Assembly: GCA_034509495.1 (NCBI GenBank)
Contig: CM067511.1
Coordinates: 24,123,700 to 24,187,699 of the forward strand
Source of the DNA: Acestrorhynchus altus
Lineage: Eukaryota; Chordata; Actinopteri; Characiformes; Acestrorhynchidae
Direction: 5' to 3'
DNA length: 64,000 nucleotides
The notes beneath the pieces were generated by a model, which saw only the letters and a list, made by a program, of their open reading frames with translations, had not been told where the DNA came from and did not search any database. A program made the translations under genes and the position numbers. Positions within the stretch are counted from its first letter, which is position 1. Each line of letters starts with the position of its first letter. Below are positions 12,095 through 24,400 of this stretch, in pieces.

Positions 12095-15000
12095 GCGAGA
12101 GAGAGAGTGAGAAAGAGAGAGAGAGAGAGCAAGAGACAGAGAGAGAGATATGTAAACACACACTCATACACTGAAGGGAATGCTTTAGAATCCAAGCCAG
12201 ATGGCTATTTTTGAAGCTCCTTTCTAATTTGCTTTTAATAAAGGAGACCCAGTTTTCCATTTGCCTCCTGTATGGAAATTCCCAGCCAGAAAAGAAAAGA
12301 TCCCTGGGAACCCAACAAGCACGAGGGTTTTTTCCTCAGTTATTCATTTCTAGGACAGTAAACTCCTAATTAAATTAGCTACTCTCTACTGCTGTGTAAG
12401 AAAATGTCTCAATGTGCGTGCGTGCGTGTGTGTATTAAAACCTCATAATGGACCCTGTAAGACTGGGTGTGAGGTTGGTGGCATCGTGTGACAGGGGAGA
12501 AAAATGGGGAGAAGTCCTAAAATAACCCAAAACATACACACAAGACCATTTTTAAATCGCATTTGTCTACAATTATGCTCCTTAAGATCTGAAGTCATGA
12601 TCTAAAAATATGCAAAAGCCTTTGACAGCCAGGTCGCTTGACAATATGTAGCTGTTGAGAGGTCTTATCCATAATAACTGTAACTAAGTTAATGCACTTC
12701 ATTTACTACACTGACCATGTGTTACTGTATCTTCCACCCTTTCATGCGTTTCATCTTTTTGTTTAGTGCTATCCTGAGCTGATCAGGGAACATAGTGTAC
12801 AATATTCCATATCTGGTTTGATGCTTAAGGAGCATTATCCTTGTTAGCAAATGCAGGAGAATCCATCTAAATAGATCATGAACAGAAGTTGTGCTGTTTC
12901 CATTAGTACGCAGCTCTCCAAGGGGAAGAACCATCTCTCTCACACACATGCACATGTACACGTTCCTGTGCTGGAATTCACTAACTCCTCCACTATTCCT
13001 TTCCCATGCTGCTCTGGGAGAACTTGTCTCAGGCATGATGGATGATGGGAAGGAACCCCTGGAGAAGCTCCACCCTACTCTTAAACTAACCTGCCAGTCA
13101 AGAACAGAGTGAGGTGCCCTCTCCTCCCCCCAAAACTAACCCAATGATTTCAATACCAGATCCTAAAAATATATTATGAAAAATAAAATATATAAGCAAC
13201 AATATAAACATTAGGTAAACGTGAACATGGACTCATTACAAGATTTTGCACAAACCATTACATCAGCTAGTAATGTGCTACCATAACTTCATATCACTTA
13301 AGTTGTGACCTCAAATCCCATAATACATTTCTGAGTGCAATCAACATTACTGACATTGTTGAGACCATTGCAAGATTACCATCAAGTAATTACATGCAAG
13401 GCAGTTGTGTTATTGTCCCATTGGGGCAACAGGCTGGTATGGAGCTACGTTAGAGAAACACTAGCCAACAGCACATGAAATGGACTAATTTATGCTTCAA
13501 TAAAAGTGATACGTGAAATGAAGTGCTGAGCCTGTATACATGGATGCCTTTCACATGGATCTGGGCTGGGAACCAGCTCATGCTAATAAGGATCTGGCCA
13601 GGACTTGGCAATCACTCTAGATTCGAGTTATGATTGTTTAAGCTATAGAAGAGGCCCTTTGGCAATTAACAAAAGTCTCTCTCTTTCTCTCAGTCTTGAC
13701 TTCATGGGTCCCTTTGAGAAATCTGGAGCTTCTTCTGAACTTTAACTTTTGTTTTGCATCAATTACACTTCATAGACCTTCTCCCAAACATCTCACCACC
13801 ACCACCATCAGACGTTTGTTTCTCTAAACGATAGGCCCCCGAAATCACTCCTTTATACATTCAACCAAGGTATGCAACTGTATCTCAACCCTTTATTAAA
13901 ACTCCAGAATGAATCCCCAGTGGGAGAGGAGCGTTCTCAGGGGATAAAAAGCACAACTGTGTGGCTGAGATGTTTATTTATATAGCATCCACAACTGATT
14001 CCCATTAAGCCAGGGTGGACGGTCAAACAGGTTTACAATGTGGCCAGAGGGGGAGGAGGTTGAGGGATGCATGGAAAAACAGTGCCCTTTGAAGCAGCAC
14101 CAAGAGTGAGAGAATGATCCCTCATATGTAGAGTTGGGTCAAAGCCCTGAACACTGTTAAAACATGGATAAATAAGACACAAAGAGAGGGTCGTTAATTT
14201 TAGTGAGAACACCTGAGCCAATCAGAAAATGTAAAATATGCTTAGAGTTTTATAGTCATAATCTCCTGACATGAAGATTAAAGGTTTGCCTAACTGGCAG
14301 AATCTAAAACGTGATGGTGATGTGTGCATGAAGAGCTCTGAAGTATCTATTTCACTTGAAACCGTGAGATGGGTCTGTTAACACTGTTCAGTTGCTACTG
14401 TTCTTATAGATCAATAACCTTTGATTAATGTGAACTTACAGGACATTCTTTTTACTACTAATGTGGCCGATCAGTCAAGAAATGTGTGAAGTTTTCTTCA
14501 TCATTTTTTCTCTGGAGCTTGTAATGTAACATTGGCTAATGCAGCAAAGAATTACAGGGGAGACTTTAACTGGGAAGTTTCCCAACATTCATTCAGACAG
14601 CTTTCCAGCTCATAATTTCCACTCCGAAAGTTAGAGAAAGAATTTCTCAAAAGCTCAAGTTCTTCAAGTGACGATTCCATGATGTCACACTGCTAATAAC
14701 TGCAATTAGGGCCGGGAAATTCAATGAGAATGATTCAAAACTGACAGCAGCAGATTTGTAAAAATGCCACAAACACTCTTCAATACAGTATTTTTTACTA
14801 AATTTTTTTTACTGCACTTCATCCAATTAAATGAGACACCTTTACACGCTCTGTAATGAAATGCATGTACTGGCTGAATATTACAATACTACTTATTTTA
14901 ATCAGATTAAAAAATCCCAGCTGGACATCTACAGACCCCAGGTGACCTGTGATCAGTTTAAAGCTTTTGTCTGAAGCTTATGAAGATTTCACTTTATTGC

Positions 15001-18000
15001 ACACCATAATCAGCTCTCTTCCTTACAAAATGTTTGGAAATTTTGGAGAGAAGCCAGCAACTTCCCCTCCATAACAGTCATATTAGAACACACGATCCAC
15101 CATCCCTGTCTCTTTAGACAGCTCTCTCTCTCTGCTGAGATGAAACACTGCACTTGTGATTTTATCTCTTCACTCTTCTCATTCTCCTTAACTGATAGCA
15201 TCTGGACCCAGAGAACAAAGAGCAGAGAGGAAAAGCTAAAAGAAGGACACCACATCCTCCTCCTCTTACTGACCTGAATTAAGATCAGGCTGATCTGGCC
15301 TGAAACTGGGGTTTATGTGTCCTGATCCTGCAGCTTTGATCAGAAGAGGATGTGCTTGTGAAGAGTGCTTGATCTGACATGAATAATTAAACACGCCTGC
15401 AGTGAGAACACACCAGTAAATGGAACGATGGGTCCGAGAGGGAAGAGACGACGACATGCAGCTGAACACTCTAGTTCACAAGCAAGAACTGGGTACACCA
15501 TGGTGTTTTAGTGGATTTTACAGATAACAGACTCCTTCTACTCTCTGTCCTCACTTCTGCTATCTCCTCTTTCCTTTTTTCACTTTGATCTGCCAGCCTG
15601 TTGCTGAGTGGAGCAGGAACACTGTGTTCTCTGAGTGCAAGCTCCCCTTGTGTGTGAGGTCAGGGACTGAGTGCCTGGGAGCAGAATTGTGTGTGTGTGT
15701 GGACAGCAATACACTGATTCTCACTTACAACTCACAAAGAGGGTACCTAACTGAACCCGGACCTGTACAGAAAGAAGCCTGGCACTGGTAAACACTATTA
15801 CCATTAAAAATAAAGGTGCTACAAATGTTACTTTGAGAGAACCCAGAGAAAATACACATCTGGCTCCACAAAGAACCATGTTTGTAAATGATATGTGAAC
15901 ATGAAGAACCTCTTGCTGGTGTTAAGATTCTTTATTAATATATAGATTCACACAACTCCTTTGCTCACACATCTCTTACATTTGTACATAATACATACAG
16001 GACATACACTATATGTCCAAATGTTTTTGGACACCTCTGCTAATGAATGCATTCAGTTACTTTAAAGTTGCACTCATTGCTGACACAAATGTGCAAATGC
16101 ACACACCTTGTTTTGTCCTTATAAATAAGTACTGCCAGTAGAATGGATGCTCTGGGAAAGATAAACTGGAGCAGACGTGGGTTGGCAGGGTATAAAGTCC
16201 CTTGGCATTGAGCTGTGGAGCAGTGAGACCATGTTTGCTAGAATGATGGTGCTCCATTTGGGATGAGCTGGGGAGATGGAATGAGGTGGGGTGGTGATCA
16301 TCCAACATCCTGATCTGATTATCAGATTGTCGCTGTATGCAATCAAATCTTCACAGCAGTATTATATGTATATAAAAAAAACTGGAAGAGCACTTCCAAC
16401 AGAAATATGTGTGACCTGACCTCACTCTTCCTTCATGCCCCTCACAGCCACACAAATACACAGGCAGAAACAGGAATGAGGTCCACTATACACCCCTTAT
16501 CATTCAATGGAAAGTGCAGATAAATGTGCACACATGCTTACCATCTACGCTATTATTAATTCATGACACCTGAAGCACAGCATGAGTGCACTATTATCAC
16601 AAGAACAAAGCACCTCACACTGCAGAACACTCCTTTTCTGTAGAAACTTATCAAGCAACACATTAACAGGAAAAGTGTCTGTATAGAACCACATAAAACT
16701 AGGAAATGACCAATGAATCATCCGTTCTTCACACACCTCCTAATATAAAAACGCCATGACAATCTTAATCGCTGAATTACTGTGAAGCAGAGGTCAAGCC
16801 TCTGTGACCTAAGAAAAAGTCAAAATTAATGCCAAATTAATTCATTCAGACCCATTAACTCCGTCTGCTCTTGCTCCTGCCTCCAGTTACTAGCCATCAC
16901 CATATCCGTTTTAATTAGCAGCAAAGTCTGTTAAATGAACTTCACAGCCTTGGTCTTAATTTGTTTCCAAGACTGTCTTATCAGTGCCAAGAGTGGAAAG
17001 ACTAATCAAAACTCATGAAATGCTTTTTCAAATTACATCAAGCTTCATTTGTTTGACAGATTACAACATGCTGCCAAGTCTCATGCTCAAACACCAGTAC
17101 ACACCTTTTTACAAGCACAGGAACACACAAAAATACTGAAACAGAAATAAACTTTATGTCCAAATGTTTGTGGACACCCCTTGTAGCTATTTAAATTGCA
17201 GATGCACACACTCAACATGTCTTTTTCCAGTAGAGAAGAACTGCAAGTAGAATAGCACTCTTGGGCACAACCATTAATCTATTGGCATTATGCCTAATTG
17301 CAGACATGGGCTGGATGGGTAAAAGGCCCCCCAACATTAAGTTGTGAAGTAGTGGAACTGGAATGATGGTGCTCCATCTAATATTTTTGGGAAGAGCCGG
17401 GGAGCTGGGGATGAGGTGCATGGTCATCCAAAATCCTGATCTCACTAATATTCTTGTTGCTGAATGCAATCAAATCTTCACAGCAATGCTTCAGAATCTA
17501 GTGTAAAGTCTTCACTGAACAAGCAGGATAAACTCTTTTTAATATCTTTGAATTCAGTTGAAACAATGAAGTAGCAAGTGTCCCAATACTTTTGTCAGGA
17601 ATGCCTACAAAGCACAGGACTACAGACCAGGACTCTTTAGCACCAGTTCTGGAGAGTCGAGGTTCAACTCATCTATTAATTACCAGCTTGTGTGTGTTTG
17701 TTTGAGTAGAGGAACAACCAAAAGTTGGCTCTCCAGGAACATAGAAAAGTACTCCTGCTGTAGACCACCTGCATGTACACGTTTCTGCTTCTCCTCCTGA
17801 CTTCACCTTTAGGGAATGATGCATTTACCCTTGAAATGACACTTCCGAATGACAAAAGTCACTGAACTAGCTACACCAAGACATAATGAAAGAGCATGTA
17901 TATGTGTGTGTTTAGCAGGAGGTCTCACACGTGCTGAGGTAGCAGCCGCAAGGGGTGTCAGCTTTGTCCTCCTCCAGCTCTCAGCAGTCTTATGTAAAAG

Positions 18001-18087
18001 GGCGCAGCACTGATATAATGGATGTGTGGAGATCATGTGATGTGACTGATGCTGCGAGCACTCTTTAAAACACAACACAACACACAC

Positions 18088-18142
<55 letters not shown>

Positions 18143-18935
18143 GCAAAGCATGCTGGAGAGCATGTGTGTTGCCAAGGCAGGGCGAAGATGTTAAACGTGC
18201 ACGTGTCCTAAAGTATGTTCACAGTGCTTTAGAAGAGTAGAGATCACTTCATTTCAACACACAGTGGAAAGAAACCTCTTCGTTGTTACTAGTATCTGAT
18301 GCCACTGCCAAAACACATCTTCTATCATTATGCTTAAAGAAAAGGACAGCCAGCAATGAGTGTTAGACAGAGAAGGAGAGGAAGGAAGAGGACAAGAGCA
18401 TATTTCTGTTATATACAGCATGTTCATATATTAATGTGTGAGATGTAAAATTCATAGGATCGTGGGATTTCAGTATGTACATTGGTTATGAAGTGGCATT
18501 ATGTCAGGGGATGGCTTGGAATCATTCAACCCTGTATAACTTATGAAATATTATCTTGTAAGTAAGGAAAACTGGTCAGGATGCTCATGGCAAGGTGACA
18601 TGAATGATCAGGGTTTGATGCTTTAGGTTAGGATAGTGGTCATCAGATGGATGTGACATTTTCAACTTTTGAGGGCATTTAATATTCCTTGGCCCACAGT
18701 ATCATGTCTGTACCAGGAATATAGAAGGCATTACCACTTATGGTGGACAGTGCAGAAGGTGGCAATGAGTGACTGGCAGAAATTAATGTAATGCAAAGAA
18801 TGAAATCCAATCCTCATAGCAATGCCTTAAAAATCTATTAGAATGCCTTCTCTGGACAAGAGAGACAGTTACTCAAAAAAAAACCCACAATAAATTAGCA
18901 GGTTTCCCAATATTTTGTCTTCATAGTGTACATAG

Positions 18936-18970
<35 letters not shown>

Positions 18971-21409
18971 AGACAGTGTTTTGAGTCTTGTGTGGTGGGA
19001 ACTATACTGTAATTAGAAAGGTATTTGGAGGTCAGGTTAATGTTTAGTTTGGGGCTTGGACGTTCAGAGCTGATGTCAGTCTGGGCCTCTTCCAGTAAAC
19101 TCCCAGCAACCAGAACGGAAATGCAGCTTCTGCTGACTCACATGAGCACTCTTCATCAGTCATCATCCTCATCATCATCAAAACTTTCACATTACAGAGA
19201 CGAATGTTGTATATCATCTGACAGATGTTCAGGCATTATATAACAACTTAATCCATCCATCTCAGTTACTGTAAAAGCTACTCTCATTCTGGGATAGCAG
19301 GACTGCTGCCTCAGTAGGTCAAAAATCCTAAGCTCATGAATACCAGCTAGTGCTGATTGCCATTTTACTCAACAGACGTCCAACGGGTTTAAAAGCAGAG
19401 CCTTCATAAGTAGTCAGTGGTCATATCCCCTAATGGATACTGGCTGATTAGCTTAAACGAGCTCTAAAGCTAACCAAGAGTGCTGCTGCCACTGATCAAA
19501 TAATGAGGAATGAAGGAATGTTTTTTTGGATGCTTCAGGTGATGAAGAGCAAATGAAAAGCGTAATGGTGACATGGGAACGCACAGACATATCCATCCAG
19601 TGAACCCAGCACAGCAGGATATCCTTATACACGCTTCCACTGCCAACCTAATTACCCTAATCAAAACTGCCTTGTTAGGGTATTTTGAGGTAGGGGAATG
19701 AAGGATGTCCTGGAGAAAGGGTAAGTAAGGGTCTCCTGCCCTGAATCTTGGCTGTAGAAGATTTATCCCAGTCATATAAGGTGCCATTAGGGGTTGCCTG
19801 GCATTCTGAAGCACTTTAAAGAGGGTTGGTGCTGACTTTTCATTGATCATTAACAAATCATAGCATGGAAATGGAAATGACCAACAGCCATTTAGAAGAT
19901 GAGGAGATCTTCAGGTTGTTGGAGATGCCAAAGAGATTTTATCTTCTTCTGACTTGTTTATGATGATTGTTTATTATCCTTACATGTTGTCATAATAAAC
20001 TCACCACAGTGATGCACATATTAATTATTTAACTTGTTAAAAAAAAGTTAAAAATAAAAATGCAGCAACTGGTTAAAGCATAATTAAATACAAGAATATA
20101 AATTCTGTAGTGGACAAATAAATGTCAATAAACAAAATATAAAGCTTTAGTGTGGGAAGGGTTAAGGTTTATCATATTTTGGCTGTTTTCTAAGTATCAT
20201 TAAGTGTTTTCAGACACACTTCTGAAACTCATTTATAACATTTGCACAAGGGGGCGCTCTGCTTCGCATAAGTGACACTGTGTGTTCTACGTGGAAAGTA
20301 TGCTAATCAATGTGAATATATCTGAGATCAAAAAAATAATACAGTTCACAATCTAATTTAACTCACATGACCCAATGTACCACACAAGTGTTGTGTACAA
20401 ATCTGGCCATGTGGGCCTAAAAGTGTAGTTTATGGGCCACGTACATGGAAAGTGGTACACATTGCAAGCAGACTGCACAGGAAAATATGTCATATGTACC
20501 TTGATGTGCTAACATTACACTGCCAACGGTCAGTTTTGCATTTAAAACAAGCATAAATTTGTGTCATGCAGAGACTTCCTTTAACAACGACAGCAGACAC
20601 AGTAGCAGCTGTGCCTCAATCCCGTTCATGGTTCCACTATTTTGATAAAGCCTTTAAACCCTGCACAGTACAAATGTTCAGCTAGTGGAGAGACCTCAGT
20701 AAACAGGACATTCATTTCAGACGCAGTGTGATCCTGCAGTGTGTTTGGATGAAGGCATATTTTTGCACATAAAATGTCAGTGTCTCACAACCTCTACATC
20801 AAAACATCAATACTGAGTGTTTAAGGACCCCTATCTGAAACAGAAATGTCAGATTAAACACTGGCTCATCTTAAACACAGTGTTTAATATGAATCACATG
20901 AAACTGGTCAATAAAAGGGGAACAAAATGACTGTTCACACAATGCAGAGGTGGTGGCTACTGGTGTTTCCTCCATTAAAAGATTGATGCTGCAGGAAAGG
21001 AGTTAAGATGTTTTCATATGACAGCGATGATTTTCTCTCCCTTCTCTCTGGTCACACTCCCTCTTTCAAGAGTAAGGCTGAGGTATATTGCTTTAAAGGT
21101 AATGGATGAATGCAGGTCTGTAATGGGCAGACAGTGACCGGGTCAAGGAGAGGAGCGCCTCAATAGGTCATTCACAACTCTGTCAGCAAACACACACTTG
21201 TGTGCTACCTCAAAGAACCATTCAAGCCATCTGAAGAGAGAGAGAGGGAGAGGGACAGAGAAGGTGTGTGTTTCAGAGTATGAAATGGAGACGCTTAGTA
21301 GCAGAAGGGTAAATAGGGGCTGGTTGACATGGGTTTTTGTGAGTGAGGGAAGTATGTGTGTATATAAAGGAATCCGTGAATGAATGTCTGAAGACAGTGA
21401 TTCATGATA

Positions 21410-21461
<52 letters not shown>

Positions 21462-24400
21462 GAGAGACTCTCTTTGCATGCACAAGAGTTCATTTCTCTA
21501 AGAGGTAGTATATGCTCTCACCACTTTGTAAAACATGCATCAAGTGGCAAAGGCAAATGGGACAAGACAGAAAGCTTGAGTGAGTGAGTGAGTGAGTGAG
21601 TGAGTGAGTGAGTGAGTGAGTGACATTCCTGAAGAGGCAGAAATCCCTGGATATGTGTGCATGTACTGATTCCCTACTCACACTGTCTGCTATGCATAGA
21701 AATGTGGACACTTTCAGATTCAATCAATGGTGTGTGTCTGTGTGTGTGTGTGTGTGGTTTGTAGTTCCATTAACCCTCAGTGTCTAATTGCAGACTAAAG
21801 CCAGGCCTGATCCAGTGCTTATTAAACCAGTAAGAAGCAGACTGCCAACAATAAGCATGGTGTAATGATATGTTAATGAGACAGATCTGAGATGTAGATT
21901 TTACTTCTAATCCCCCTGCTGTGCTGACCACTGGGTCAGTGGAGCAGTCATATTAAAGGAACACTGTGAGGTTCATCAACCTACTCTTACTAGAATCATG
22001 ACAATTTTAGTAACATAAAGAAGTTATTTTAAGTCTTTCTTGTTTGTTTCATGCTGTTTAAAGTGTAAGCCTAAAGTGGACCAAACTTCATTTTTGATAT
22101 ATTCATACAACAGTACACAGATACACAAGAGATTTAGCTACACAACTAACAAAGAAAGCTTGCTGCTTCCAAACATCAGCAAGTTAAAGGAATGGCTCAG
22201 TGATGCAGAAGATTTATGTGATTTTCCACTTAGACCTGATATAGTTATTCAATCCAGACCTGATTTTCAAATCTTAATCTTAAACTACGATGTTAACATT
22301 CCTAACAATAGAAGTCAATGGTCACTCAAATAAATCAAACCCTCAACCCTGTTCCTGGGGACCCAATGTCCAGCACATTTCAGTGCTTTCCCTGCTCCAA
22401 GTGGTAACAAATGATTTGCTATAGGTGAAACAGATATAGACCAGGTTTTAAAAATAACTGATAACATATGGACCTGACTTGGCAGTGCAGGAGCCAAACC
22501 ACATGCACAGCCTTAGCTAATTCTGTACAACGTGTGAATGTGTGCACATAAATTACTGCACAAAAACGCTGGTACTGCATTTACTCTACCCCAAAACGGA
22601 CAGACCCAGATTTCATGTGAGACTCTTGCGCTCTTTCTCATACACAGACAAGCACAAACACACCTGGGAGACAGTTGCCTGCTTAGTCACACTGCTGCAC
22701 AGAAGCCAAAGATGGATGTGAAGAAATGCTGCAAGGAGGCTTTTCCTGCACCGACGAAAGAGTATGTGAGGTCAGTGGCCACACAGGTCCATTTAAAACA
22801 GACAATCCTCAATAAGCACACAAAGAAAGCCTGAAAAGTGCACTGAAAGTGAATTCTTGCTAGCCACAGTCACGGCAGCTGTGCCAAGTTTGAACACAAA
22901 CCAACTGCTATTTGACACCACTGTCCCCATGCCAGTCCTGACACAAAACAGGTGCATGTGTGTGTTTGCGCGTGCAACTGTGCCTGTGTGTTTGGACAGC
23001 AGCTAATGCCTGAGGCATGGATCTTCTCTGTGTGGCATGTGCAGAGTGTGTGGGGGTATTTGTAAGTAAATGGTTTTCATTATGGGGTAATGGGTCCTCT
23101 AGCAAGAGTACAGAGGTGATAATTAACCTCTAACAGCAGGTCATAATCAGTCCATCCAAAGCACAGTCTACTGATACACCCACACCTACTGCCTCACACT
23201 CACAAACAAACACACACACAGTAAGACACAAGAACAAAGCAGCAAGACGAATAAGTGAGACATTAAGGCTGAAAAGACATGAGCCCTTTTCCGGTGCCAT
23301 ATGTTCATTTGCTGCTTTTAATCAAAAGAACAAAATTTCAAACCAAGAACCAACTTCCATGGAAGCGCTACACTACTGTAGTGTTGTATAAGGTAAAAGA
23401 GGAACCTCCAGGGAAAGGTATCAGTTGCACAATACAGTAAGTGTAGAACCAAGACCAACATTCACCAAGAATTCAATGAGAAATGAAAGAGAGAAAATGC
23501 CAGCAATGCAAGCCTTAATGCAATGCAATACAATCAGGTTTAAGAGGAAGCATACGAGGGAAGACAAGCCACAAAAGAGAGGCTCACTCAATCCCTCTAG
23601 AACACACACACAAAATAAAACACACACACACACACTAACTGCAGTCAAGATAAGCCTCTCACAGCCCCTCTAAACTACCAACACACAAAGCTAGAGGAGC
23701 AGTGTAGACAAAACCAAGAGAGACTTCAAAACACTGAATCAAAGAAAAGAGCACATTAACCAAGAGTTTATAATGCAGCATCAAATTCAGGATATGATCC
23801 CAGGATAAGAACTCTGCCTATGACTATCAGATTCACAATAGAGGGCAGACGACTCAATATCATCTCAATAAGATATTTTAAACAAAATTAAGTTGCAGAA
23901 TTTAAAGCGGAGATAAGAGCCTGGAGACGAGAAGAGTGGAAATCACTGTGCTCGAGTGAGGTGCTGAATAGTGCTGGCTGTTTGAAAAGTCTGGGGTTCA
24001 AACAATAGAACTGTATCATATACCATAATTAATATGATAATCTCCACTATGGTGCATCATATAGACATATTGTCACGGTCTGAACAAAATGTAATACCTC
24101 TAACATTGTACCTTTAGAGGGACAAGGGGCATTAAAGATTTAAAGTATATTAATATTGTATAAAGAGACTTAAAGATCATACTATTTACAGAACTGTGCA
24201 TATTTTATGGGTCCGTTCACGAGTTTCACACAATGTCAAGGGCTACTGTTGATTTAGCTCAAATGGTCAAATGTCATGCTTTGTGGTTCATAGTGTATGT
24301 ATAGTTATGGCACCAATCCTTTACATTGTGTCAAAATTTTATGATGAATGGACAAAAAGAAATATTCCAAATCTTCTATACTGACTTGCATAGAAAGTTA

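Noticed and set aside
16057..16346. Two minus-strand frames with matching phrases also at 17212-17469
   Set aside because: The shared peptide pieces come from the dispersed repeat family, not from a gene.
19470..19856. 128-codon minus-strand open frame
   Set aside because: No recognisable domain, no flanking splice sites of good quality in frame, and no link in phase to abr exons.
22538..22834. 98-codon plus-strand frame in the giant intron
   Set aside because: It overlaps a block that recurs at 24.5 kb, suggesting repeat sequence; no family match.
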